13,355 nucleotides of DNA from an uncultured Clostridia bacterium (GTDB lineage Bacteria > Bacillota > Clostridia > UBA1381 > UMGS1253): positions 1 through 13,355 of the forward strand of contig CALAUK010000210.1 of assembly GCA_937892135.1 (NCBI GenBank). The letters are read 5' to 3'. The notes below the pieces were generated by a model that was not told the DNA's origin, made no database searches, and was given only the letters and a program-made list of their open reading frames with translations. Positions 1 to 6,064 of the stretch are shown here, one piece after another. Made by a program: the position numbers and the translations under genes. Each line of letters opens with the position of its first letter. The first letter of the stretch is position 1.

Positions 1-476
1 TCATTAGCATTATTAACTCTTGTATCGTCGGTTTTTTTAGAATCGCCAACGTTGCCGATTGCATAGAAGTGCCAATCGGTATCATTAAATTCTCTATGAG
101 GAGTATTAGAAAGGTCTGTACTTGTCTCTCTAATAAATACAACGCAGTTGTAGAACTCCATTGTATCTTTTACTCTACTATCTTTCTTTCTTGCATAACG
201 GACAATTTCATCAAAATTTTCAAAATACAAAGAGTCTTTTTCAAATTGATAATCAAACATCAAATAATCAAACGATTTTTCGGGTTGAAGCGTTACAAAC
301 TTAATTCCCCGCGCTTCGCATATTTCCTTGATAAGTTCTATGTGTTTATACATCACGGGAAATTCCCAACCCGTATCAAAGAACACAACCTCGTCAAGTC
401 GATAGCCGCGCCGTATCAATTCAAGCAACAAAAATGTACTATCCTTGCCGCCGGAAAACGAAAGTATATATTTCAT
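1..476 (-). CDS. PP-loop (PAPS reductase-like) phage-type protein, cut by window edge, possibly chimeric
   Basis: This reading frame has a start but no stop, because it runs off position 1. The ATG at 476 has a good ribosome site (AAAGGAG) just upstream. The N-terminus reads MKYILSFSGGKDSTFLLLEL. SGGKDST is the PP-loop that binds ATP or PAPS in the PAPS reductase/ATP pyrophosphatase superfamily, and the following VVFFDTGWEFP segment also fits phage members. From about residue 73 the sequence changes character (KDTMEFYNCVVFIRE, then HFYAIGNVGDSKKTD). I do not see the Cys/Gly/Trp motif expected next in these enzymes. From memory only, the second half resembles part of a large phage structural protein, so the frame may be an in-frame fusion or an assembly chimera. 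It lies 64 bp downstream of the DnaC-like gene on the same strand, as in a phage early operon. Confidence is good for the PP-loop half and low for the rest. Confidence 0.6.
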   Translation of the reverse strand, partial: MKYILSFSGGKDSTFLLLELIRRGYRLDEVVFFDTGWEFPVMYKHIELIKEICEARGIKFVTLQPEKSFDYLMFDYQFEKDSLYFENFDEIVRYARKKDSRVKDTMEFYNCVVFIRETSTDLSNTPHREFNDTDWHFYAIGNVGDSKKTDDTRVNNAN

Positions 477-540
477 TGTGTCAACTCCTTTTAGTTGCGT
501 ATTGTCGCATTTTCCTCTCTTCGTTGTCATACCGTCGCAA

Positions 541-1080
541 CTACCGCAAACGGTAGTTTTTATTTATATCGCGGTCAATATTTATTTTGTATTCCCCTGC
601 TTGCTGATAGATACGCCCGACGGTTGCTTCGTCAAATTCAAGAGCGCGGTTTATAGTAAACTCGCTTGATATGATTGTTATTTTATCTTTGTCAAGTAAT
701 CTATAATTAAGCAGTTCAAAAGCAAGGTTAAGGTCTGCCCGTGTTGGCTCTGTTCCGTCCTGTGTTTTTAAAAAATCGTCTATGTAAAGCACATCAACAT
801 TTTTAAAAGGTGTTATAAGCTGTTGGTATTGCTCAAAGTCATTTACAGCAGATTTCATTTTTACAGCGTCATCGCGCCATAACATATACCGCACATCTTT
901 ACCCGCTTTGATATAATGAGCGCATATCGCGGTACATAAATGCGACTTGCCCGCGCCACTTTGACCGCCAACATAAAACCAACGCGCCGCGTCGTCTTTG
1001 CAGAACGCCTGCGCCTTTTCTTTAAATACCTTTTGCCATTCTTCCGGCGTTTCAAATTTATCGAATGAGCAATCGGTCAA
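541..1080 (-). CDS. Phage DnaC/IstB-like helicase-loader ATPase, N-terminally truncated
   Basis: AAA+ ATPase of the DnaC/IstB type, which loads replicative helicase onto DNA. It has a Walker A (GGQSGAGKS, residues 38-46 from the TTG at 1080), a Walker B (VLYIDDF), a sensor-1-like stretch (ITIISSE) and a late Arg (VGRIYQQ) where the arginine finger lies. Phage relatives are usually about 250 residues with an N-terminal, often Cys-containing, helicase-binding part. Only about 179 residues are present. The open frame continues upstream to 1104 with family-like residues (KKSGLNNV) and then meets a TAA at 1105-1107, close to the divergent MurJ start at 1138. The TTG at 1080 has no visible ribosome site. 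I therefore read this as a 5'-truncated gene rather than a naturally short one. The ATPase assignment is firm; function in this form is doubtful. Confidence 0.75.
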   Translation of the reverse strand: MTDCSFDKFETPEEWQKVFKEKAQAFCKDDAARWFYVGGQSGAGKSHLCTAICAHYIKAGKDVRYMLWRDDAVKMKSAVNDFEQYQQLITPFKNVDVLYIDDFLKTQDGTEPTRADLNLAFELLNYRLLDKDKITIISSEFTINRALEFDEATVGRIYQQAGEYKINIDRDINKNYRLR

Positions 1081-1104
1081 AACATTATTTAAGCCGCTTT
1101 TCTT

Positions 1105-1137
1105 TTATAAGCTACGCTTTAAGAAAGGAGGAAAGGT
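1105..1137 (+). promoter_or_regulatory. murJ ribosome binding site and possible phage/chromosome junction
   Basis: AAGAAAGGAGG lies about 7 bases before the murJ ATG, an almost perfect Shine-Dalgarno sequence. Homology to the divergent phage DnaC gene ends at about 1104. This leaves only about 33 bp of possible native leader for murJ and no recognisable -35/-10 pair, so the native murJ promoter may lie beyond a break. Confidence 0.6.
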
Positions 1138-2616
1138 ATGGTATTTAAATCATATATACTTATGACCCTTGGAATTATATTTGCAAAGTCCATCGGCTTT
1201 TTAAGAGATATATTCTTTGCCGCAACATACGGCGCAAAGTATGAATCAGATATATACTTTACTGTTTTCTCCGTTGTAACCTTGATTTTTACGGGTATCG
1301 GCGTTTCTCTTTCAACGCTTATAATAAAACAGCTTGGAAAAGAAAAAAGAAAAGCGCACTCAGCACAGAGAGAATATGTAAGCTTTTTTCTTGTTCGTGT
1401 GCTTTGTGTTTTAGCGATTATGACGGTTTTAGCTTATATCTTCTCGCCGTATCTTTCGCGTATTCTTATTCCGAATCTTTCAGAAGAATTTTTCCCGCTG
1501 GCTTTAAAAATTACGCTTCTTATGATTCCGTCGATGTCGTTTGTAGTTATAGCGTATGTTATCTATGGCGTGCTTCAGTCGAGGCGTGTGTTTTTTATAA
1601 CCTCAGTTATGAGCGTTCCGTATAATATGCTTGTAATACTCGCGCTTTTTGTTCCCGATATAAGTATCACCACAATTTCAGTTATAACAACGCTCGGCTG
1701 GTTTTCGCATATTCTTATTCTTCTTCCCGCCTTTTATAAAGAGGGTTTTGTAATTTTTGAAAAATCAAAAGGTCACTCCTTCCCCGTAAAAGAGGCGGCG
1801 TGGATATTTATATCAAATATTATGATGCAAATCTGTCATTTAGCGGATAAGAGTATGGTGGCGGGAGAAGCAGGTATGGCAAGCCTTGTAAACTATTCAT
1901 CTAATTTGTTTGTAACGGTTTCGTCAATCTTTATAGTTTCTATGTCTTCCGTAACATTTCCCGCGCTTACACGGGACTTTGAAGAAAAAAATATCAAAAA
2001 TGCAAACAAAACCTTTAAAAGTATGTTATCTTTGCTGTTTATGATTTTTCTTCCGTTTTTGTTAACCGTTTCGCTCTTCGGCAAAAGCATAATTTCTCTT
2101 TTGTATCAGCGAGGCGCATTTTCGGCATCTGCCGCATCGGACACCGCAGTATTTTTTATAATATACTCGTTTTCAATTTTCGGCTACCTCGCAGAGCAGG
2201 TGTTAAACAAAATCCTTTTCCTTTCGGGAAAATATCGGTTTACAGTAAGCCTGACAATCGTGGTTATTGCCTTAAAAATCGTTTCAAATATGGTGTTAGT
2301 TCCAAAATACGGCGCAGTTGCCGCCGCTCTTTCAACAACAGTTTTGCTTAATTTGTATGCGGTTTTAGCGTTTTTTAAGGTCATAAAGGTTATAGGAAAT
2401 GTCTTTTCAAAGGAGTTTACAAAGGAAATCTTAAAAACGGCACTTTCGGGCGCACTTGCGCTTTTATCATACTTTGTTATAAAGCTAATCTTCCCGTCTC
2501 TTCTTATGGGAAAAATAAGCTTTTTAATTCCGCTTGCCGTTTGCGCAATAGTCTACTTAGCATCTCTTTTTGTAACCGGCGAAGGCAAAAAACTTATGGT
2601 ATTATTAAAAAAATAA
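1138..2616 (+). CDS. murJ: Lipid II flippase MurJ
   Basis: Integral membrane flippase of the MOP/MVF superfamily that moves the peptidoglycan precursor lipid II across the cytoplasmic membrane. At 492 residues it is close to the usual ~500. The protein is hydrophobic throughout, with about 14 predicted membrane segments. The N-terminus carries the family signature GFLRDIFFAATYGA with its conserved Arg, and the first helix starts at once, so the N-terminus looks complete. KSMVAGEAGMASLVNYSSNL and LYQRGAFSASAASDTA match the usual positions after TM7 and in the later repeat (family knowledge). The start is fixed by a strong AAGGAGG site. The gene is alone on this strand: a terminator follows immediately and phage-type genes diverge upstream. 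Other MOP flippases such as polysaccharide exporters are less likely, given the LYQRGAF motif typical of MurJ. Confidence 0.88.
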   Translation: MVFKSYILMTLGIIFAKSIGFLRDIFFAATYGAKYESDIYFTVFSVVTLIFTGIGVSLSTLIIKQLGKEKRKAHSAQREYVSFFLVRVLCVLAIMTVLAYIFSPYLSRILIPNLSEEFFPLALKITLLMIPSMSFVVIAYVIYGVLQSRRVFFITSVMSVPYNMLVILALFVPDISITTISVITTLGWFSHILILLPAFYKEGFVIFEKSKGHSFPVKEAAWIFISNIMMQICHLADKSMVAGEAGMASLVNYSSNLFVTVSSIFIVSMSSVTFPALTRDFEEKNIKNANKTFKSMLSLLFMIFLPFLLTVSLFGKSIISLLYQRGAFSASAASDTAVFFIIYSFSIFGYLAEQVLNKILFLSGKYRFTVSLTIVVIALKIVSNMVLVPKYGAVAAALSTTVLLNLYAVLAFFKVIKVIGNVFSKEFTKEILKTALSGALALLSYFVIKLIFPSLLMGKISFLIPLAVCAIVYLASLFVTGEGKKLMVLLKK

Positions 2617-2642
2617 AAAGCACCCTGATGGGTGCTTTTTTT
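2616..2642 (+). terminator. Intrinsic terminator of murJ
   Basis: Hairpin AAAAGCACCC / TGAT / GGGTGCTTTT followed by more T. It begins at the last base of the stop codon. The A-tract on the left arm could also let it work on the other strand. Confidence 0.9.
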
Positions 2643-2647
2643 GCGAG

Positions 2648-2795
2648 GTAAAACTTCTTAACCAAGGAAAGAGAAAACCGAAAGAAATTTGAACATTTCT
2701 TCGGGGGATTCCCCCGAAGGGTGATTTAGCTTTCGCCCACAAACTAACCCATACACCCCGCCGCGTTTGCGGAAAAGCCGTCATTACTTATTACT
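2648..2795 (+). repeat. Dispersed intergenic repeat, copy A
   Basis: This stretch shares ordered blocks with the minus strand at about 3825-3935: AAACTTCTTA (2651-2660), GAAAGAA, ACATTTCTTCGGGGGA (2693-2708) and TCCCCCGAA (2710-2718). CCGCGTNTGC follows further on. The central blocks form a strong hairpin, CTTCGGGGGA-TTCCCCCGAAG. Copy A has about 40 bp between the hairpin and the CCGCGT block that copy B lacks. It has no coding potential. It looks like a REP/MITE-type element; the family is unknown to me. Confidence 0.6.
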
Positions 2796-2810
2796 TCTTC
2801 TTGGGGACAC

Positions 2811-3470
2811 CTACCAAGTCATAGAAAAACTTACTTCTACATTAACATTTCTTCCATCAGCCATAACAGCAAACAGTTTTAAGTACATATTTGTAGGCTT
2901 CTTTATCTCCAAATCCCGAAGCGGAATTTCCAAAATAAATTTCTGACTTTCTCCGCCTTGCCAGCTTTGTTTTTCATAAACTGCAGACACAGGCACCGTT
3001 TTATCAAAAGTATCGTTTACGCAAGCTTCACCGAATATTTTTCCTGAAAGGTATTTATCTTTCCACTTAATTGCGCTGCCAAAAGTAACATTACAACAGT
3101 CAATGTACAAAACCTCTTCATCTATATAAGGAGAATAGAATTCCCACAAATCGTCTTTATAAGAAATATCTTTCCAAGTAATACGAGAAGCTTTTGAGAA
3201 TATCGTTTTTTCCCCTTTTGAAACATATACACTTACTTTGCCATTCTCCTCAATCTTTTCTCCTGACGACGGCTCCGTTTTTACTACGTTTCCCGTATCC
3301 ATATTATCATCATATATATACTCGATTTTAGCAACAAGTCCCAAAGAGCTTAAAACATTTTTTGCAATTTCTTCCTCTACCCCCACAATATCAGGAACAA
3401 CCTTTTTTTCACACGCTGAAGCAGTAAAAACAGATGCCGCAATAAGCAATATTGCCATGCATTTTTTCAT
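2811..3470 (-). CDS. PASTA-domain lipoprotein
   Basis: Predicted membrane-anchored lipoprotein of 219 residues. The start at 3470 (MKKCMAILL) is chosen because GGGGTG lies 6 bases upstream; the ATG at 3500 has no ribosome site. A short signal peptide ends in a lipobox-like ASA-Cys (Cys about residue 20). One PASTA domain follows, VVPDIVGVEEEIAKNVLSSLGL up to VSVYVSKGEK (about residues 24-86). PASTA domains bind muropeptides or peptidoglycan stems, or act as spacers. The C-terminal ~130 residues are unfamiliar, look beta-rich, and contain a Cys pair (IDCCNV). The gene diverges from a small XRE repressor, and its strong promoter is overlaid by two operator-like palindromes, so repression by that neighbour is likely. 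A role in sensing or binding cell wall is inference. No clear terminator follows. Confidence 0.75.
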   Translation of the reverse strand: MKKCMAILLIAASVFTASACEKKVVPDIVGVEEEIAKNVLSSLGLVAKIEYIYDDNMDTGNVVKTEPSSGEKIEENGKVSVYVSKGEKTIFSKASRITWKDISYKDDLWEFYSPYIDEEVLYIDCCNVTFGSAIKWKDKYLSGKIFGEACVNDTFDKTVPVSAVYEKQSWQGGESQKFILEIPLRDLEIKKPTNMYLKLFAVMADGRNVNVEVSFSMTW

Positions 3471-3510
3471 AGTATTCACCCCATGCATAATTTTCTTCAT
3501 TTACTGCACA

Positions 3511-3539
3511 ATATTATCACATTTTGAGATAAAAGTCAA
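3511..3539 (-). promoter_or_regulatory. Promoter of the PASTA lipoprotein gene
   Basis: On the minus strand: -35 TTGACT (3539-3534), a 17-bp spacer and -10 TAATAT (3516-3511). Transcription would start near 3504, giving a leader of about 34 nt before the ATG at 3470. The spacer is almost filled by operator O1. Confidence 0.7.
3515..3531. promoter_or_regulatory. Operator O1 (17-bp palindrome)
   Basis: TATCACATTTTGAGATA: seven-base half-sites, one internal mismatch, 3-bp centre. It sits between the -35 and -10 of the lipoprotein promoter. Its half-sites are identical to those of O2 read on the opposite strand. Confidence 0.7.
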
Positions 3540-3556
3540 TATCTCACGTTGTGATA
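3540..3556. promoter_or_regulatory. Operator O2 (17-bp palindrome)
   Basis: TATCTCACGTTGTGATA: same half-sites as O1 in inverted order, centre 25 bp from the O1 centre. It abuts the lipoprotein -35 and ends 3 bp before a possible -10 (TATACT, 3560-3565) of the XRE gene. One protein could therefore control both directions. Confidence 0.7.
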
Positions 3557-3596
3557 CTGTATACTTAAGCAAAGTGTATTATTGAAGGAGTTTATT

Positions 3597-3803
3597 ATGC
3601 GTTTAAAAGAGCTTCGCGAAGATTCAGATATTACTCAGGAAGAGTTGGCAAAGTATCTTCATATTAAACAAAATACCTACTCACAGTATGAAAATGGTCA
3701 AAGGCAAATTCCCATTAGTATTTTAATATCATTAGCAAAATACTATAACACGTCGACAGATTATATTTTAGGCTTAACCAACAAATCCGTGCCCTATAAA
3801 TAA
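3597..3803 (+). CDS. Small XRE/Cro-family repressor
   Basis: DNA-binding protein of 68 residues, made up almost entirely of one Cro/C1-type helix-turn-helix domain. MRLKELREDSDITQEELAKYL is the usual first half; IKQNTYSQYENGQRQIP is the recognition helix region, followed by LISLAKYYNTSTDYILGLTN. The start is the ATG at 3597, with GAAGGAG six bases upstream; an in-frame TTG at 3582 has no such site. There is no sensor or dimerisation extension, as in phage Cro-like or plasmid-type regulators. It diverges from the PASTA lipoprotein gene, and two 17-bp palindromes lie between them, so it probably represses both itself and the lipoprotein (inference). Its own promoter is weak by eye: TATACT at 3560 without a good -35. 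Confidence 0.85.
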   Translation: MRLKELREDSDITQEELAKYLHIKQNTYSQYENGQRQIPISILISLAKYYNTSTDYILGLTNKSVPYK

Positions 3804-3824
3804 AATTACATTTGTCCTCGCACA

Positions 3825-3935
3825 AAAGACAGTAAAAGCAGACGCGGCAAAGGGGGTTTTCGGGGGATTTCTCCCCCGAAGAAATGTTTCTTCATTCTTT
3901 CCGCTTCGTCTGAAGTTTATGTAAGAAGTTTTAAT
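3825..3935 (-). repeat. Dispersed intergenic repeat, copy B (inverted relative to copy A)
   Basis: Read on the minus strand it gives AAACTTCTTA (3931-3922), GGAAAGAA, ACATTTCTTCGGGGGA (3887-3872), TCCCCCGAA and then CCGCGTCTGC, in the same order as copy A. The hairpin arms CGGGGGA/TCCCCCG are conserved while the loop differs. With copy A it brackets the lipoprotein/XRE pair as inverted repeats. Confidence 0.6.
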
Positions 3936-3937
3936 CA

Positions 3938-3979
3938 CAAAAAAATAACGGCAGACTTTTCGTCTGCCGTCTTATTTTT
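3938..3979 (-). terminator. Bidirectional terminator after the coiled-coil gene
   Basis: Stem ACGGCAGAC (3948-3956) / GTCTGCCGT (3962-3970) with a 5-nt loop. T-runs follow on both strands: TATTTTTTT on minus and TTATTTTTTT on plus. It ends the rpmB/rsmD/coiled-coil side. Confidence 0.88.
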
Positions 3980-4429
3980 TTACTTCTTAAGCTCTCTTCT
4001 GTTCTCGTGAACAATAGTAAGCATCTTTTCAATTCTAGCCTCAAGGCTCGCCATAACATCATCTGCATACTGACGGGTGCCGTTTCTTAATTCAGCCGCA
4101 TTGTTCTGCGCAGCAGTAACAATCTCGTTAGCCTGAGCATAAGCCTTCTGAGTAATCTCGTGGTCATCAATCATAAGAGCCATCTTCTCTTCGGCATTCT
4201 TAATAATAGCCTCAGCCTCTTTGTTAGCCTCGTCTAAAATTCTCTGTCTCTCTTCTTTAACCCACTTAGCCTGCTTAAAATCATCGGGCAAGTGAAGTCT
4301 TATTTCCTGCATAAGATCAATAAGCTCGTCCTTATCAATCATAGCACGACCAGTAAAAGGAACATTCGCCGCCTTTTCGATAACGTCCTCCATCATATCA
4401 ATTATTTCTAAAACATCCATAGATTCCAT
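3980..4429 (-). CDS. Coiled-coil protein, DivIVA/V-ATPase subunit H-like
   Basis: Soluble, highly charged protein of 149 residues. The middle (about residues 50-125) is a long coiled coil rich in Ala, Glu and Lys (WVKEERQRILDEANKEAEAI), with no signal peptide or membrane segment. Clostridial proteins of this shape next to rsmD are often annotated as 'ATPase' or V-type subunit H-like, from coiled-coil resemblance rather than proven activity. The start at 4429 is supported by GGGGTG seven bases upstream. It follows rsmD by 37 bp on the same strand and ends at a strong terminator, so the two are probably cotranscribed. In many Clostridia coaD lies next to rsmD; here it does not. A role in division or scaffolding is only a guess. 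Confidence 0.7.
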   Translation of the reverse strand: MESMDVLEIIDMMEDVIEKAANVPFTGRAMIDKDELIDLMQEIRLHLPDDFKQAKWVKEERQRILDEANKEAEAIIKNAEEKMALMIDDHEITQKAYAQANEIVTAAQNNAAELRNGTRQYADDVMASLEARIEKMLTIVHENRRELKK

Positions 4430-4466
4430 ATATCCGCACCCCTATCGCAAATAATATAATTTCAAA

Positions 4467-5000
4467 CTAGTATGTATACACACATACACGAGTTCTGCCG
4501 TACTTTTTATCCTTAATAAGCTTAAGACAGCTAACCTCAAACACTTCATTTAAGTCGCGTTCGAGAACAACTATCCCGTCTTCAGAAAGCACACGGCTTT
4601 TCCCAATAGCCTCCAGAGCCTTACAAGCAAGCCCCGTATTATACGGCGGGTCCAAAAATATAATATCAAACTTACGGTCAGTATTTAAAATAAAATCGAT
4701 TCCGTTTGTCTGAAAAAAAGCACATTTATCCAAAAAACCTGCGTGAGAAACGTTTTTCCTTGCCAAATCAAGAGAATCTTTTCTAAGGTCTACAAGGCAG
4801 GCATCTTTTGCACCTCGGCTTAAAGCCTCAATGCTTAGTGCCCCACTCCCCGCGAACACATCAAGCACGCTCGCATCGCTTAAATGAGGGAAAATGATAT
4901 TAAAGATGTTTTCTTTAACCCTGTCGGTTGTGGGCCTTATGTCCTCGCCCTCAAACTCAAACAGCTTTAAGCCCCTCTTCGTGCCTGCAATTACTCTCAA
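4467..5000 (-). CDS. rsmD: 16S rRNA (guanine-N2)-methyltransferase RsmD
   Basis: SAM-dependent Rossmann methyltransferase that methylates the 2-amino group of G966 (E. coli numbering) in 16S rRNA. The start is taken as TTG at 5000, giving RVIAGTKRGLKL, the normal family N-terminus. GGGGTG lies 7 bases upstream; the longer frame to 5048 would overlap the promoter. The protein is then about 177 residues, a usual length. IRPTTDRVKENIFNI (residues 21-35) is characteristic. VLDVFAGSGALSIEAL (45-60) is the SAM-binding motif I, and FLDPPY (115-120) is the catalytic motif IV. The gene sits between rpmB and a coiled-coil protein and has its own promoter. Confidence 0.92.
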   Translation of the reverse strand: MRVIAGTKRGLKLFEFEGEDIRPTTDRVKENIFNIIFPHLSDASVLDVFAGSGALSIEALSRGAKDACLVDLRKDSLDLARKNVSHAGFLDKCAFFQTNGIDFILNTDRKFDIIFLDPPYNTGLACKALEAIGKSRVLSEDGIVVLERDLNEVFEVSCLKLIKDKKYGRTRVCVYTY

Positions 5001-5019
5001 AATAAATGCACCCCTATAC

Positions 5020-5048
5020 ATTGTGCCATACCTTTTTAAAAAAGTCAA
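5020..5048 (-). promoter_or_regulatory. rsmD promoter
   Basis: On the minus strand: -35 TTGACT (5048-5043), 17-bp spacer, -10 CACAAT (5025-5020) preceded by TGG (extended -10). The predicted start near 5013 leaves a very short leader containing the GGGGTG ribosome site. Confidence 0.55.
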
Positions 5049-5080
5049 GGTTTTTGCAAAATTTTTTTACATTTTTCGCG

Positions 5081-5121
5081 CATAAAAAAACCTGCGCGAT
5101 TTTGAGCGCAGGATTTTTATA
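5081..5121 (-). terminator. rpmB terminator
   Basis: Stem CCTGCGC (5091-5097) / GCGCAGG (5106-5112), followed on the minus strand by TTTTTTT. Weaker T-rich DNA follows on the plus strand. It separates rpmB from the rsmD promoter. Confidence 0.88.
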
Positions 5122-5126
5122 AGAGC

Positions 5127-5312
5127 TTACGCTCTTTCAACCTTACCTGAACGCAGACATCTGCTGCATACGTTTACAGATTTAGCCGCGCCGTTAACAA
5201 CAGCTCTAACCTTTCTGACATTAGCTTTCCATGTACGGTTGCTTCTTCTGTGAGAGTGGCTCACCTGAATACCGAAAGAAACGCCCTTGCCGCAAACTTC
5301 ACATTTAGCCAT
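5127..5312 (-). CDS. rpmB: 50S ribosomal protein bL28
   Basis: Ribosomal protein of the large subunit, 61 residues, the usual length for Firmicutes L28. It starts MAKCEVCGKGVSFG and keeps the basic SHSHRRSNRTWKAN stretch. Cys4, Cys7, Cys49 and Cys52 form the four-cysteine zinc site, so this is the zinc-containing (C+) form. Some bacteria carry a zinc-independent paralogue; none is seen here. The ribosome site is a full AGGAGGTG nine bases before the ATG, as expected for a highly expressed gene. It is monocistronic, with its own promoter and terminator, upstream of rsmD on the same strand. Confidence 0.96.
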   Translation of the reverse strand: MAKCEVCGKGVSFGIQVSHSHRRSNRTWKANVRKVRAVVNGAAKSVNVCSRCLRSGKVERA

Positions 5313-5357
5313 ATCTATGTTACACCTCCTGATAGTCTCGCTTAATCCATATTTTTC

Positions 5358-5375
5358 GGCTTTTTTTCAAAAGCC
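5358..5375 (-). promoter_or_regulatory. Hairpin in the rpmB leader
   Basis: On the minus strand GGCTTTT / GAAA / AAAAGCC: 7-bp stem with a GNRA-type loop. It lies about 10 nt after the predicted start of the rpmB mRNA. It could be a stability or control element; no known L28 leader family is recognised. Confidence 0.3.
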
Positions 5376-5392
5376 CACATAAAACACAAGTT

Positions 5393-5421
5393 ATTCTAAC
5401 ATATTTTTTCACTTAAATCAA
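5393..5421 (-). promoter_or_regulatory. Strong rpmB promoter
   Basis: On the minus strand: -35 TTGATT (5421-5416), 17-bp spacer, -10 TAGAAT (5398-5393) preceded by TGT. Start near 5386 gives a leader of about 74 nt. The rest of the 285-bp gap to 5597 is AT-rich with one C-rich patch (5491-5506) and no gene. Confidence 0.75.
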
Positions 5422-5542
5422 GTCTTTTTTTAAAAAAACCTCAAAATTTAGTAAAAAGTTTTCATATTCTCTGTAAATTAAACATATTTTCCCTGCCCTG
5501 CCCCTGTTTTTTTGGGAAAGTATATAAATTTTTTCTTCACTA

Positions 5543-5571
5543 TTGCACAAAATAATGTTTTGTGATAAACT
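5543..5571 (+). promoter_or_regulatory. Promoter of the yfcE-like/coaX operon with overlapping palindrome
   Basis: -35 TTGCAC (5543-5548), 17-bp spacer, -10 TAAACT (5566-5571) preceded by TGA (extended -10). A perfect palindrome CACAAAA-taatg-TTTTGTG (5546-5564) fills the space between them and is a candidate operator. Confidence 0.55.
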
Positions 5572-5597
5572 TTACTTTGGAATAAGGAGTGATTTTA

Positions 5598-6053
5598 ATG
5601 TATAAAATTCTCGTTTTTTCAGACACTCATAAAAACACCGATACGGCGATTAATATAATTAAAAATAATCCCGACACAAACCTTGTTCTTCATGCGGGAG
5701 ACCACGCAGAAGATGCAGAAGACCTTTCTTATATATTCCCCGAAATATCCTTTTCGTATGTTAAAGGAAACTGCGATTTGTTTTCTTTTGAAAAGGAAGA
5801 GCGGTTTTTTGAGGCTTCGGGAAAGAAAATCCTTTTAACGCACGGGCATCTGTATAAGGTTAAAATGACTTTGTCGCTTTTAAGAAAAAGGGCAAAAGAA
5901 TTAGGCGCAGATATCGTAGTTTTCGGGCATACGCACCAAAGATTAATCGAAGAAGATGACGGCATTTTATATTTAAACCCCGGCTCACGAGGAAGCTACG
6001 GGCAAATTACTATTGACAAAGATAAAATAAGCGCAGATATTTTTGACATATAG
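5598..6053 (+). CDS. YfcE/MJ0936-type metallophosphodiesterase
   Basis: Calcineurin-like two-metal phosphoesterase of 151 residues, normal for the small YfcE/YsnB-type family. All metal motifs are present: SDTH (8-11), GDHAED (34-39), GNCD (57-60), THGH (81-84) and GHTH (110-113). The physiological substrate cannot be read from sequence; relatives hydrolyse phosphodiesters in vitro (family knowledge). The start is the ATG at 5598, eight bases after AAGGAG. An in-frame GTG at 5589 would overlap that site and is rejected. coaX begins 11 bp after the stop, so the two form one operon from the promoter at 5543-5571. Confidence 0.88.
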   Translation: MYKILVFSDTHKNTDTAINIIKNNPDTNLVLHAGDHAEDAEDLSYIFPEISFSYVKGNCDLFSFEKEERFFEASGKKILLTHGHLYKVKMTLSLLRKRAKELGADIVVFGHTHQRLIEEDDGILYLNPGSRGSYGQITIDKDKISADIFDI

Positions 6054-6064
6054 GAGGAAAAAAT

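Noticed and set aside
69..494. 141-codon plus-strand ORF
   Set aside because: It lies antisense to the PP-loop gene, which has a clear start, ribosome site and motif; the plus frame shows no family features.
539..558. 8-bp stem AACTACCG/CGGTAGTT followed by T on the plus strand
   Set aside because: No plus-strand gene ends here; it overlaps the end of the DnaC-like gene and lacks a T-run on that gene's strand. Possibly chance or phage RNA structure.
5491..5506. C-rich patch CCCTGCCCTGCCCCTG as a G-quadruplex on the minus strand
   Set aside because: Only three G-runs are present; four are needed.
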